Shown here piece by piece: positions 1-8,761 of a stretch of DNA of 64,000 nucleotides. Both the position numbers and the translations under genes were made by a program. The notes below the pieces were generated by a model that saw only the letters and a list, made by a program, of their open reading frames with translations, had not been told where the DNA came from and made no database searches. The DNA is from Vallitaleaceae bacterium 9-2 (lineage in GTDB: Bacteria; Bacillota; Clostridia; Lachnospirales; Vallitaleaceae). Location of the stretch: the NCBI GenBank assembly GCA_038396585.1, contig CP121691.1:682001-746000 (forward strand), read 5' to 3'. Position 1 is the stretch's first letter. Every line of letters starts with the position of its first letter.

Positions 1-1080
1 AAATTGATTGAACAAGAACACAAAGGTGTTGGAGTTGCAAGAAATATAGGGATAGCACAAGCATTAGGCGAGTTTATCTTCTTCATGGACAGTGATGATT
101 TTTTCTATTCAAATGAGGCGCTTAAAACACTTTACAAGACGGCGAAGTCGCACAAAGCATATGTTTGTGGAGGAGGAATGTGTAAATTTGATAATGGTAA
201 AATTATCAAAAAATATTATGGATGGTTGAAAGATATGGCGTTTGAGAAATCTGGTTGGGTGAATTACGAAGATTATCAGTTTCAGTCCGGATTTACTCGG
301 TTTATATATCAGAGAGAGTTTTTATTAAAGCATAATTTAAAGTTCCCAAATTACGTACGTTACCAAGATCCACCTTTTTTTGTAGATACAATGATAGCAG
401 CAGAGAAATTTTATGCTGTTTCTGAGATCATTTATACATATCGTGTAGGACATAAACGCTTATCAATGGATAAAAAAATGGTTGTTGATTATGGAAGAGG
501 AATACGAGATGTTTTGGAAATAGCGTTAAAGAATGATTTTTCAAAATTATATGAAAATGTAAAGTTTTCATTAGAAGGTGCATTAAAACCGTATTTATAT
601 AAATTGATATATCAAGAAGATATAGAAGCTATTGAACTTGCGCATGAACTAAATATTCTTATGTCACACGAAGAAAAAAAAATGTTTGCATTTGGAAATC
701 AAGCAAAAGAATATATTGAATCCATCAAAAAAGAAGCGGATGATTTTTTGAAAACAATTGATGCGTTTGAAGCAGTATATATTTTTGGAGCAGGAAAAGT
801 TGGAATGAGAACTGCTGAATTTATAAAAAAATCTGGATGTAATACATTAAAGGAATATATCGTTACAAATATAAGTGATAACCTTCCAATTATTAATGGT
901 ATTAAAGTTAGAGCTTTGGAGACAAAACGAGAAGAAATCAATAATACAATAGTTCTCATTGCATTGTTTAAATCTAACATATCAGAAGTTATTGATGCTT
1001 TAAAGGAGAGGGGATTGAATAATTATATGATTATTCATCCTGAGAAAATGGAATTTTGGAATATACTTATTGATGTATAA
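1..1080 (+). CDS. Family 2 glycosyltransferase, 5' end missing
   Basis: The reading frame is open from the first base, so the true start lies upstream; the TTG at 4 is only the first possible start codon in view. The visible part begins near the usual ARNxGI motif of GT2 (GT-A fold) enzymes, followed by the metal-binding FMDSDD motif, so roughly the first 50 residues are missing. A GT2 enzyme transfers a sugar from a nucleotide-sugar donor. After a helical middle, residues about 255-355 of the visible protein form a Rossmann-like module opening with IFGAGKVG. The gene looks more AT-rich by eye than the next ones (not computed). A 36-bp gap separates it from the next transferase, so one transcript is likely. 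Donor and acceptor cannot be told from sequence. Confidence 0.85.
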   Translation, partial: KLIEQEHKGVGVARNIGIAQALGEFIFFMDSDDFFYSNEALKTLYKTAKSHKAYVCGGGMCKFDNGKIIKKYYGWLKDMAFEKSGWVNYEDYQFQSGFTRFIYQREFLLKHNLKFPNYVRYQDPPFFVDTMIAAEKFYAVSEIIYTYRVGHKRLSMDKKMVVDYGRGIRDVLEIALKNDFSKLYENVKFSLEGALKPYLYKLIYQEDIEAIELAHELNILMSHEEKKMFAFGNQAKEYIESIKKEADDFLKTIDAFEAVYIFGAGKVGMRTAEFIKKSGCNTLKEYIVTNISDNLPIINGIKVRALETKREEINNTIVLIALFKSNISEVIDALKERGLNNYMIIHPEKMEFWNILIDV

Positions 1081-1116
1081 ATCCAATATTGAAACAATGA
1101 TAACAAGGAGATAAAA

Positions 1117-2331
1117 ATGGCAAAAGTAAGTATAATCATACCAATATACAATGTGGATAAATATTTAGATACATGTATTGAAAGTGTCAGAAATCAATCA
1201 TTAGAAGATCTTGAAATTATTTGTATTGATGATTATTCAACGGACCAAAGCCTTGAAGTGCTTCGTCGCCATCAGATAGACGATCAGCGCATTACTGTCA
1301 TTGAAAACGCCAAGAACTTAGGGCAGTCCTATTCTAGAAATGTTGGAATACAAAAAGCTACAGGAGAGTATATCTACTTTCTTGATTCAGATGATTTCAT
1401 TGAACATGATGCCATGGAAAAGCTATATTCTTATGCAAAAAGCCGTTCTCTTGAAGTGATTTTCTTTGATGCACAGTTAATTTTTGAAAGTGAAACGTTG
1501 GAAAAAAAATTTATGACATATCAAAGCGAACGTTCCCATACATATGAAGAAGGAAGCGGTGAGAAACTGTTCCAAAAATTTATTGAAAATAATGAATGGT
1601 CGGCAAGTCCGCCTAGGCAATTTTGGAGCAAAAACTTTATTGACAGTATTGAACTAAGCTTTTGGGAAGGAATTATACATGAAGATGAATTGTTTTCATT
1701 TATAGGAATACTTGAAGCTAAAAAAACTGCATGCATTAAGCAACGATACTTTATAAGACGTTTGCGTGAAGGTTCTACAATGACGATGAAGCAAGAAGCA
1801 TATCGACTGGAATCGATACTTGTTGTTTATCGGCAGGTATTAGAGTATTGGCTTACGCATCACTTTATGGAAAAAACCAATGAAGCTATTCATAAGTATT
1901 TGATGAAGTTAGCTGGACAGATTAAGCGATTGTCCATGCATACAGAACTTTTAAAGGATGAAGTGATTTTACAGCATATGCACACATTAATATCATTAAA
2001 TGGTATTGATGAACATGCATATGAGCGCCTTCTATACCAAGTGAAAAAGCAATGTCAAGCATATGAACAGATTATCTTATATGGAACGGGACAAATGGCT
2101 GAAGAGATTCTTCATCTATTTAACCGACATGATATTTCAGTATCAAAAGTTGTGGTTTCAGCAAAGACAAATGAAAAACGGTATTTTTATGGGCATCAAA
2201 TACATACATGCCAACAGATAAAAGAATTGGCCGCTACATCACTTGTGGTGATTGCTACAAGCAAAAAATATCATCAAGATATTATAAAACATATCCATCA
2301 ATATGGATTTTTCAATTACATCAAAGCATAA
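1117..2331 (+). CDS. Family 2 glycosyltransferase with C-terminal Rossmann-like module
   Basis: GT2 glycosyltransferase of 404 residues. The N-terminus has the classical SIIIPIYN strand and a DD nucleotide-binding pair near residues 38-39. An ARN-like motif (YSRNVGI) and the metal-binding DSDD at residues 90-93 follow. A helical region occupies about 200-318, and residues 319-404 form a Rossmann-like module starting IILYGTGQMA. The same arrangement recurs in both neighbouring transferases. The start is supported by AAGGAGAT upstream of the ATG. Expected role: adding one sugar to a surface or flagellar glycan in the cytoplasm. No signal peptide or membrane anchor is seen. Specificity is unknown. 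Confidence 0.9.
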   Translation: MAKVSIIIPIYNVDKYLDTCIESVRNQSLEDLEIICIDDYSTDQSLEVLRRHQIDDQRITVIENAKNLGQSYSRNVGIQKATGEYIYFLDSDDFIEHDAMEKLYSYAKSRSLEVIFFDAQLIFESETLEKKFMTYQSERSHTYEEGSGEKLFQKFIENNEWSASPPRQFWSKNFIDSIELSFWEGIIHEDELFSFIGILEAKKTACIKQRYFIRRLREGSTMTMKQEAYRLESILVVYRQVLEYWLTHHFMEKTNEAIHKYLMKLAGQIKRLSMHTELLKDEVILQHMHTLISLNGIDEHAYERLLYQVKKQCQAYEQIILYGTGQMAEEILHLFNRHDISVSKVVVSAKTNEKRYFYGHQIHTCQQIKELAATSLVVIATSKKYHQDIIKHIHQYGFFNYIKA

Positions 2332-2349
2332 GAGATCGAGGTATATCCC

Positions 2350-3615
2350 ATGAAGCTAAATCAGGAAGTGCTACTATCCTTTATTATTCCAGTATATAAT
2401 GTTAAAGACTATCTAGCACAATGTCTAGAAAGCGTTTTGAATCAAATAGATGATCAATGTGAGATCATCTGTGTCGAGGATCAGTCAACAGATGAGTCCT
2501 ATTCGATTTTATTAGAATATAAGCAGCAGTTTCCTAAGATGAATATTATACGTAATGCAAAAAATAGAGGGTTATCCTATTCGAGAAATCAAGGAATAAA
2601 GCAAGCGAAAGGTAAATTCCTTGTCTTCTTAGATTCCGATGATTATATGGGACCGACGTTTGTCGAACAGATTAAAGCATCACTCGAACAGACAAAGGTT
2701 GATATTATAGCTTTTAATACATGTAGGTTTGAAGATAAAGGGTCAAAAAAAGAGATTATAACACACCTAAAAGCATCTGTTAAATCTCCTGATGAAAGGG
2801 TGCTTGGGGCAGAAGAGGCATTTAAACAATTGCTTAAAGACAGTGAACTGATGGTTGCGGTTTGGAATAAAATATACCGTCGTAGTTTTTTGTTGGAGAA
2901 GGGGATAACCTTCATGGAGGGAATCTTACATGAAGATGTACCATTTTGCTTCAAAACACTGCTACAGGCAGAGGCTATTATGTTCCTAGACCAGGCTTTT
3001 TATTATTATCGTATCCGAGAGGGTTCTATCATGCATGGAAAGCATAGCCAGAACCATATAAAGAGTATATTTTATGGCTATCTAGATTCACTGGAATTTT
3101 GGAAAAGATATATCCGAGATCATAAGCATGATATGAATCCATATATTGAAAAATACCTTGAAAATAAATATTTACATCACATGCGAATACGGATGAAGTC
3201 ACTTGGGATGCCAACGTTGAATTTTGAAGATCCGATTGTCCAATTTCAATGGGAGCATTTTAATATATATAATTGTGCAGATACATATGCATTTGACAAA
3301 CTTGCGGATAACCAAGAGATTATAATATATGGTGCTGGCATGGTCGCTCAAAAAGTGTTTTTGGAAGCGATGAAGCATTCTGTTCCCATATTGGGGATAG
3401 CTGTATCAAAGGCAAAAGTGAATGAAAGAATGTATACGTATCGTGTCAAAGAAATTACAAAATATATAGAATATAATGAAGACGCGTTGATTCTTGTAGC
3501 AACATCAAAAAAATTGTATCCGGAAATTGAAAAGTATTTGATACAGTTAAAGTTTAAGCATATTATGTTCATTGATGCGTTAAAAACAAAGGATTATGAA
3601 GGAGAAATATGCTAA
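2350..3615 (+). CDS. Family 2 glycosyltransferase with C-terminal Rossmann-like module
   Basis: Paralogue of the preceding gene, 421 residues, with the same layout. It has the SFIIPVYN opening, an ED pair at residues 43-44 where the neighbour has DD, YSRNQGI, and the metal-binding DSDD at residues 95-98. Residues from about 323 onward form the Rossmann-like module (IIIYGAGMVA, later ILVATSKK). It starts 18 bp after the previous stop and overlaps the next gene by 7 bp, implying translational coupling. The successive related transferases look like a tandem duplication that has diverged. Substrates are not predictable. Confidence 0.9.
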   Translation: MKLNQEVLLSFIIPVYNVKDYLAQCLESVLNQIDDQCEIICVEDQSTDESYSILLEYKQQFPKMNIIRNAKNRGLSYSRNQGIKQAKGKFLVFLDSDDYMGPTFVEQIKASLEQTKVDIIAFNTCRFEDKGSKKEIITHLKASVKSPDERVLGAEEAFKQLLKDSELMVAVWNKIYRRSFLLEKGITFMEGILHEDVPFCFKTLLQAEAIMFLDQAFYYYRIREGSIMHGKHSQNHIKSIFYGYLDSLEFWKRYIRDHKHDMNPYIEKYLENKYLHHMRIRMKSLGMPTLNFEDPIVQFQWEHFNIYNCADTYAFDKLADNQEIIIYGAGMVAQKVFLEAMKHSVPILGIAVSKAKVNERMYTYRVKEITKYIEYNEDALILVATSKKLYPEIEKYLIQLKFKHIMFIDALKTKDYEGEIC

Positions 3616-4826
3616 AAATTGGAATTCAATCTCGAGGAATTATAAAAGAAAATGCCATAGAAGAAGGTTATAAAACCATCAAATCAAGCGGTATAACATG
3701 TGTAGATTATGATATACTACATCAAAAAGGCGCACTGACAAATACACAGTATTATCAAAAACATATAGCATGCGCAAAAAGACATGAGATTACGTTTGCT
3801 CAAGTTCATGCACCTGTATTAAAGCATGAACAAGAATATGTACGAAGCCATCAACAGGGGTACACATTAGAGTATATTGTAGATGTGCTCAAACAAAGTG
3901 TCGATATTTGTAAAGTTCTTGAGAGTCCTTTTTTGGTTGTCCATGCCCTCAATACAGCGGATAAGACAACAAAAGATGAAGAGTTTGCGTTAAATATGGA
4001 GTTGTTCACACGTGTAGGTGCTTATGCGATGGAGCATGACGTAACGATATGTATAGAAAACGTTCCATATAGAAAAGAAAACATCTTACAAGAGGGTGCC
4101 TGTTCAAGGGCGCAAGATATTGTAAACTATATCGAACGTCTTAACCAAAAATTGGGACATGCTTGCTTTGGTGCTTGCTTTGATATTGGACATGCCAATA
4201 TACTTAAGCATAATTTTGAGCAAGAGATTCTTAAGTTAGGAGACTACTTAAAAGTTGTTCATATACATGATAATGATGGGGCTCGTGATTTACATCAGAT
4301 GCCATATTGTTTTACCCACCAAGAGCATAATTTTTCCAATACGGATTGGAGTGGTTTCTTAGTTGCGTTGCGTCAGATAAAATATAGCGGTGTATTAAGT
4401 TTTGAGACGTATAAGCTATTTACTTCAATGCCTGGAATATTACAGACGGAACTTCTAAAATTCCTATTTAAAATAGGTGTGCATTTCTCAACGGTTATTT
4501 TATATGAAGAGCGTCTAAAAAAATATAAAGAGCATACTAGAGTTGTTTTTGGCGCAGGGAAAATGTTAGATGTTTATATGAAGTTTTTTGGAGAAGAATA
4601 TAGACCCCATTATATTGTGGATAATAATTCGAAGCTTTGGGGGACACAAAAATACGGAATATTGATTTGTGAACCAAAGATGTTAGCTCAGAGCGAGCAA
4701 AAAAATAATGTGGTCATTATCTGTAGTGCATATTATGAAGAGATAATTATTCAACTGCAAAGTATGGGCATCAATCAATATGAGTTATCTGAAGAAATTT
4801 TACGTATGTCAGGGAAACCCCAATGA
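3609..4826 (+). CDS. Sugar phosphate isomerase/epimerase (xylose-isomerase-like TIM barrel) with Rossmann-like tail
   Basis: A 405-residue protein. Residues 1-285 match the AP-endonuclease-2/xylose-isomerase-like TIM barrel. Likely metal and substrate ligands are E150 (CIENVPYR), D192 and H195 (FDIGH), H218/H220 (VHIHDND) and E266 (FETYK). Such enzymes interconvert sugars, inositols or sugar phosphates. Residues about 309-400 form a Rossmann-like module with FGAGK, then VDNN and WG, closely resembling the module in the gene ending at 11008. Free-standing isomerases of this family usually stop after the barrel, so the tail is unusual. It overlaps the upstream transferase by 7 bp, so it probably supplies or edits a sugar for this pathway. 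The exact reaction is unknown. Confidence 0.8.
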   Translation: MLKIGIQSRGIIKENAIEEGYKTIKSSGITCVDYDILHQKGALTNTQYYQKHIACAKRHEITFAQVHAPVLKHEQEYVRSHQQGYTLEYIVDVLKQSVDICKVLESPFLVVHALNTADKTTKDEEFALNMELFTRVGAYAMEHDVTICIENVPYRKENILQEGACSRAQDIVNYIERLNQKLGHACFGACFDIGHANILKHNFEQEILKLGDYLKVVHIHDNDGARDLHQMPYCFTHQEHNFSNTDWSGFLVALRQIKYSGVLSFETYKLFTSMPGILQTELLKFLFKIGVHFSTVILYEERLKKYKEHTRVVFGAGKMLDVYMKFFGEEYRPHYIVDNNSKLWGTQKYGILICEPKMLAQSEQKNNVVIICSAYYEEIIIQLQSMGINQYELSEEILRMSGKPQ

Positions 4827-4853
4827 CAGCAACTGAAATGTGAGGCTATTTTT

Positions 4854-6200
4854 ATGAAGAATAAGAAAATCATTATTTTTGGCTTAGGACAAATATTTAA
4901 AAATCGACAAAATCAATTTCAGTGGGACAATGTAGTCGGTGTATCTGATAACCACATACAACATCCTTTAAAGGAGCATCCAGAGATTCAATACATTCAA
5001 CCTTCTAAGATTTGTCAATGGGAGTATGATTATGTCGTGATTTGTGCGGGCTATGGGGCGGCATCGGAGATATTTGAACAGTTATGCAATAGCTGTGAGA
5101 TTCAACCTGAGAAAATTATAAGTGATAAAAAGTACTTTGGTGAAGTCTCGTGGGAAGCGAGGTCATTGATTGAAGTGATTTGCCAATACCAGATTCATTC
5201 GCTTAGTGATCCACAACGATACTTGGCGCAACACGGCGTATTAACGATGACAAATGTTAAAGGTAAATCCTATGCGCATATTCAACTGTCATATGAACGT
5301 GAAAGCAACCAAGCTATTATTCTTGGAAAAAATGTATTAGCCTTAAAAGATACTCATAAATATGCATATATTTTTATGCCTAAATCTGTAGAGGCAGGTT
5401 CAACTCAGGTTATTGAGTCTCTTAAATCCCATGAAAGAGAAGAAGTCTCTAGATTGGATTTAAGTTGCATATGCTTTGTTCGAAAAACTGATGTCACGAT
5501 GTATGTCATAACCCATGTGAATTTTATGGTGCCTGAACAAGAGTTTTTTTCGCCATTATGGGTTGGTGATGACCATTCGCGATGGATTGAGGCCTATGTA
5601 GAAAATGGAGATAATATTCGAAGGCTCAATGGAAAGATTAATGAATGTACCGGAATATATTGGATATGGAAAAATACTTCTACAAAATACGTGGGTATCA
5701 ATCATTACCGTCGTTATTTCTTGGATGACAAGACGCATGACATTATTACGAGAGAACAGATGGACAAGCACCTAAAGCAATATGATATTCTGGTAGCTGG
5801 CGCGGTAACCTCAGGAAAGGTCAGCAATGCGGAAAATATTCGGGAGAGTATTGATGAAGAGGCTTTTTCAAATGCATATATGCTTATAGAAAAAAGTATC
5901 GAAAAAAATCAACCAACATATTTGGAGCCTTTTTACAATGTAATGCATGGCGTGGTTTTTTTTCCGTTTAATATGTTTGTCATGCCTAGATATATATTTA
6001 ATCAATATTGTGAATGGTTGTTTTCGATTATCATTCCGGCGGCCGAGGCGTTTGATAATTCGGGATATGATTCATATAGTCAAAGAGCAGTAGGTTTTTT
6101 TGCAGAACGTCTATTAACAGTGTGGTTAAGCAAGCAAAAATATCAAATCAAAGAACTGCCGGTATTACTTAAAGATACGCTAATCAATACGAATAATTAG
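4854..6200 (+). CDS. Rossmann-like module fused to a DUF4422-type glycosyltransferase domain
   Basis: A 448-residue protein. The first 90 residues are a Rossmann-like module (IIIFGLGQIF, later VVICAGYG). The C-terminal half, about residues 215-445, carries the hallmark of DUF4422 capsular-polysaccharide proteins: the cluster YVGINHYRRYF near residue 280, preceded by a Tyr/Trp-rich strand. DUF4422 proteins are generally treated as glycosyltransferases of exopolysaccharide clusters. Here the Rossmann-like module is N-terminal, the reverse of the GT2 neighbours. Start ATG 4854 follows a modest GAGG ribosome-binding site. It sits 14 bp before the next gene. Catalysis is inferred from family membership only. 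Confidence 0.75.
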   Translation: MKNKKIIIFGLGQIFKNRQNQFQWDNVVGVSDNHIQHPLKEHPEIQYIQPSKICQWEYDYVVICAGYGAASEIFEQLCNSCEIQPEKIISDKKYFGEVSWEARSLIEVICQYQIHSLSDPQRYLAQHGVLTMTNVKGKSYAHIQLSYERESNQAIILGKNVLALKDTHKYAYIFMPKSVEAGSTQVIESLKSHEREEVSRLDLSCICFVRKTDVTMYVITHVNFMVPEQEFFSPLWVGDDHSRWIEAYVENGDNIRRLNGKINECTGIYWIWKNTSTKYVGINHYRRYFLDDKTHDIITREQMDKHLKQYDILVAGAVTSGKVSNAENIRESIDEEAFSNAYMLIEKSIEKNQPTYLEPFYNVMHGVVFFPFNMFVMPRYIFNQYCEWLFSIIIPAAEAFDNSGYDSYSQRAVGFFAERLLTVWLSKQKYQIKELPVLLKDTLINTNN

Positions 6201-6214
6201 AAGGAGAGAACCCA

Positions 6215-8734
6215 ATGCGACAATTTGTAAAAAATCAGATTTTGCCGATTTTAGACTCAATGTTTGAGCTACATCAAGTAATTATAGGGATAGACAGTAT
6301 AGAGCAAAAAAAGGTGTTTATTCAAGATTGTCAAGAAGCAGGTCGTGCAATCAAAGAGGTTATTGATGAAAATACAACCGATGCAACTAAGACGACCTTA
6401 GCTTATGAAAATTATGTGCAGGCTTTGGGAGTGTGTGAAGAAAAAGAAAGCTTAGATGATGTGGACTTAAAGGTGCTGAATGTATACCCGGATTTTTTGA
6501 AGAACCTAATAGAGACAACCCCAACAACATATCATGTGGTTTTTTTACCGTATAAGGCAGCGATGTGGGATAGCTTAGAAAGCATATGGAAAGCAGCCCA
6601 GGCGGATAAAAACTGCGTAGCCCATGTGATTGCGATTCCATTTTTTGAATATAATAGTAAAAATGAGTCATGGGAAGCACGTTATGAAGGCGATCTTTTT
6701 CCGGCAGATGTCCCCGTGACACATTATCAACAGTACTCGATTGAGATGATGCAGCCGGATATCGTTTATATACACAACCCCTATGATAATAGAAATCGAA
6801 TTACAAGCGTACATCCAGACTATTACTCTGAAAAGCTCAAACAAAATGTCGGACGACTTATTTATGTACCATATTATGTAACGAGTGGTTTTTTTCCAAC
6901 AGAACATTTAGGGTTATCGGCATATGATCATGTAGACAATATCGTTGTACAGTCAGAGCATGTGCGAAGCAAATTTATAGCTACACCATACTATGAAAAA
7001 GTTGTTGTATTTGGCTCGCCTAAATTAGACCATATAATAAATACCTGCAGAAAAAAACCATCAATACCTAAAGCGTGGGAACCTATGCTTAAGGGGCGAA
7101 AAGCGATTATGCTTAATACAAGTATTACATCTTTTTTAACAGATGGAGAAATCTATATAAACAAATTATTACAATTATTTAAACATGTGCAAAAGCTTAA
7201 CTCGCTCTGTCTTATTTGGCGCCCGCATCCTCTGTTGGAGGGAACGGTTAGGTCGATGCGTCCTGAACTGACACACCGTTATGAAGAATTGGTCAACTAT
7301 TTTGTATCGAATAATGTGGGGGTCTATGATACATCCCCAAATCTTTCGCGTACAATAGCGCTTTCAGAAGGCTATGTAGGTGAAGAGGGGACATCCGTTA
7401 TCAACTTATTTGAAGTTGTTGGAAAACCTGTGTTTACATTAGATAACATCATAAGTCAGGATTTTGTCGGAATAGAGCAACGACGTCTTCTGATGTTGGA
7501 TGCGACGGTGAACAACGATGACCTATACTTTACGGCAGGTGCTGTTAGTGGATTGTTTCATATGGATTTAAATTCAAAGCAGATAAACTTTATAGATCGC
7601 CTAAAAAATCAGCCGAAATGGGTTAACACATATATAGGAATGGATCAAGACGCTGAGCAGGATACAATTTACTTTGCACCGTACTTAGCAACCGGTCCGG
7701 CAAAATACTCAATATCAACACAACAGCTATCTGAACTGCCTTTAAGACAAGGGCAGGAAAGCATAGGTTGTAAAGGTGTTGTAAAATACAAGCAGTCAAT
7801 CTTCTATATTCCGATGACCCATGGGAATATGTTTGAATATGACTTGAAGGACAATGCATGGAAGACACATAGTGCGTGTTTGGAAAAAGTTCCAAAGACA
7901 CAACGCAACACCATCAATAAGGTGGGAGGCTATGCGGTTGATGAGCAGCGTTTGTGGATAACGCTGGAAAATTCTCACTGCATTATTGAGTTTGATATGG
8001 ACACAAGAAAGTATCAATACCATGCATTAGGAGAGGCTAATTATGGTTATAGTGCGATTACATGCGACGGGAATGATCTGTGGCTGGCAGAAGTGCATAG
8101 TGGGTATATAGTGCAGTGGAATCATCAAACACTTAAAACGCAATTATATAGTATGCCAAAAGCATTTAAACTATGGACAAATAATTTGAATGTTCCCTTA
8201 ACGCATCTGCAACTGCTAAACTTGAAAGACTATATTGTCACAGTTCCGGGGTTTGCAAAATATGGCGTTAAAGTTAACAAAAAAACAGGCGCGACCAGTA
8301 TACTTTCTCCAGAATTTTGGGAAGGGGCAGATCAGATTGCCAACGGATATCACCCGAAAAGAGTTTTTTCAACGATGATGGCAAAACAAATTGCGGATAA
8401 TACCCTATTAATTCAGCGTCGATTTGATGGAAAAGTTGCAATTATTCAGTTGGCAAGTGATCAAATAGAGACTTTTTATCCAACCTTGTCTGAAGAGGTG
8501 TATATGCAATTGTTTAAAAGCGAAGATGGATTTGAACAAAGTGATGCATATCATGTTTTTTGCCGAAAGGAAAGCCGTTACTTTACGTTACAAGGATTTC
8601 TTGATGATATTATTCATGAACAACTTGAAGGTGTAAAAGAACGGCAATTAAAAGCTGCCCAGACGATGGCAGATAATTTGGACGGAACGAGTGGAGAAAA
8701 AATCTACAAATATTTTATCGATAATTTAGTGTAG
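6215..8734 (+). CDS. CDP-glycerol glycerophosphotransferase-like protein with C-terminal beta-propeller-like region
   Basis: A large protein of 839 residues. Residues about 105-410 resemble the GT-B-fold CDP-glycerol:poly(glycerophosphate) glycerophosphotransferase family of teichoic-acid enzymes. The signs are IWRPHP at 334-339, a donor-site-like segment EGYVGEEGTS at about 385-394, and a QSEHVRSKF strand. From about 420 to 770 come repeated beta-strand units with spaced Tyr/Trp/Asp (for example YFTAGAVSGLFHMDL, LWITLENSHCIIEFD, LWLAEVHSGYIVQWN), which look like propeller blades. I know of no standard family member with such a C-terminus. It probably transfers a polyol phosphate from a CDP-activated donor, which the next gene could make. 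Start ATG 6215 has AGAAGGAGAG upstream. No membrane segment is seen. Confidence 0.75.
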   Translation: MRQFVKNQILPILDSMFELHQVIIGIDSIEQKKVFIQDCQEAGRAIKEVIDENTTDATKTTLAYENYVQALGVCEEKESLDDVDLKVLNVYPDFLKNLIETTPTTYHVVFLPYKAAMWDSLESIWKAAQADKNCVAHVIAIPFFEYNSKNESWEARYEGDLFPADVPVTHYQQYSIEMMQPDIVYIHNPYDNRNRITSVHPDYYSEKLKQNVGRLIYVPYYVTSGFFPTEHLGLSAYDHVDNIVVQSEHVRSKFIATPYYEKVVVFGSPKLDHIINTCRKKPSIPKAWEPMLKGRKAIMLNTSITSFLTDGEIYINKLLQLFKHVQKLNSLCLIWRPHPLLEGTVRSMRPELTHRYEELVNYFVSNNVGVYDTSPNLSRTIALSEGYVGEEGTSVINLFEVVGKPVFTLDNIISQDFVGIEQRRLLMLDATVNNDDLYFTAGAVSGLFHMDLNSKQINFIDRLKNQPKWVNTYIGMDQDAEQDTIYFAPYLATGPAKYSISTQQLSELPLRQGQESIGCKGVVKYKQSIFYIPMTHGNMFEYDLKDNAWKTHSACLEKVPKTQRNTINKVGGYAVDEQRLWITLENSHCIIEFDMDTRKYQYHALGEANYGYSAITCDGNDLWLAEVHSGYIVQWNHQTLKTQLYSMPKAFKLWTNNLNVPLTHLQLLNLKDYIVTVPGFAKYGVKVNKKTGATSILSPEFWEGADQIANGYHPKRVFSTMMAKQIADNTLLIQRRFDGKVAIIQLASDQIETFYPTLSEEVYMQLFKSEDGFEQSDAYHVFCRKESRYFTLQGFLDDIIHEQLEGVKERQLKAAQTMADNLDGTSGEKIYKYFIDNLV

Positions 8735-8761
8735 AATTAAAGTTGTGGTTAGGAGTATAGA

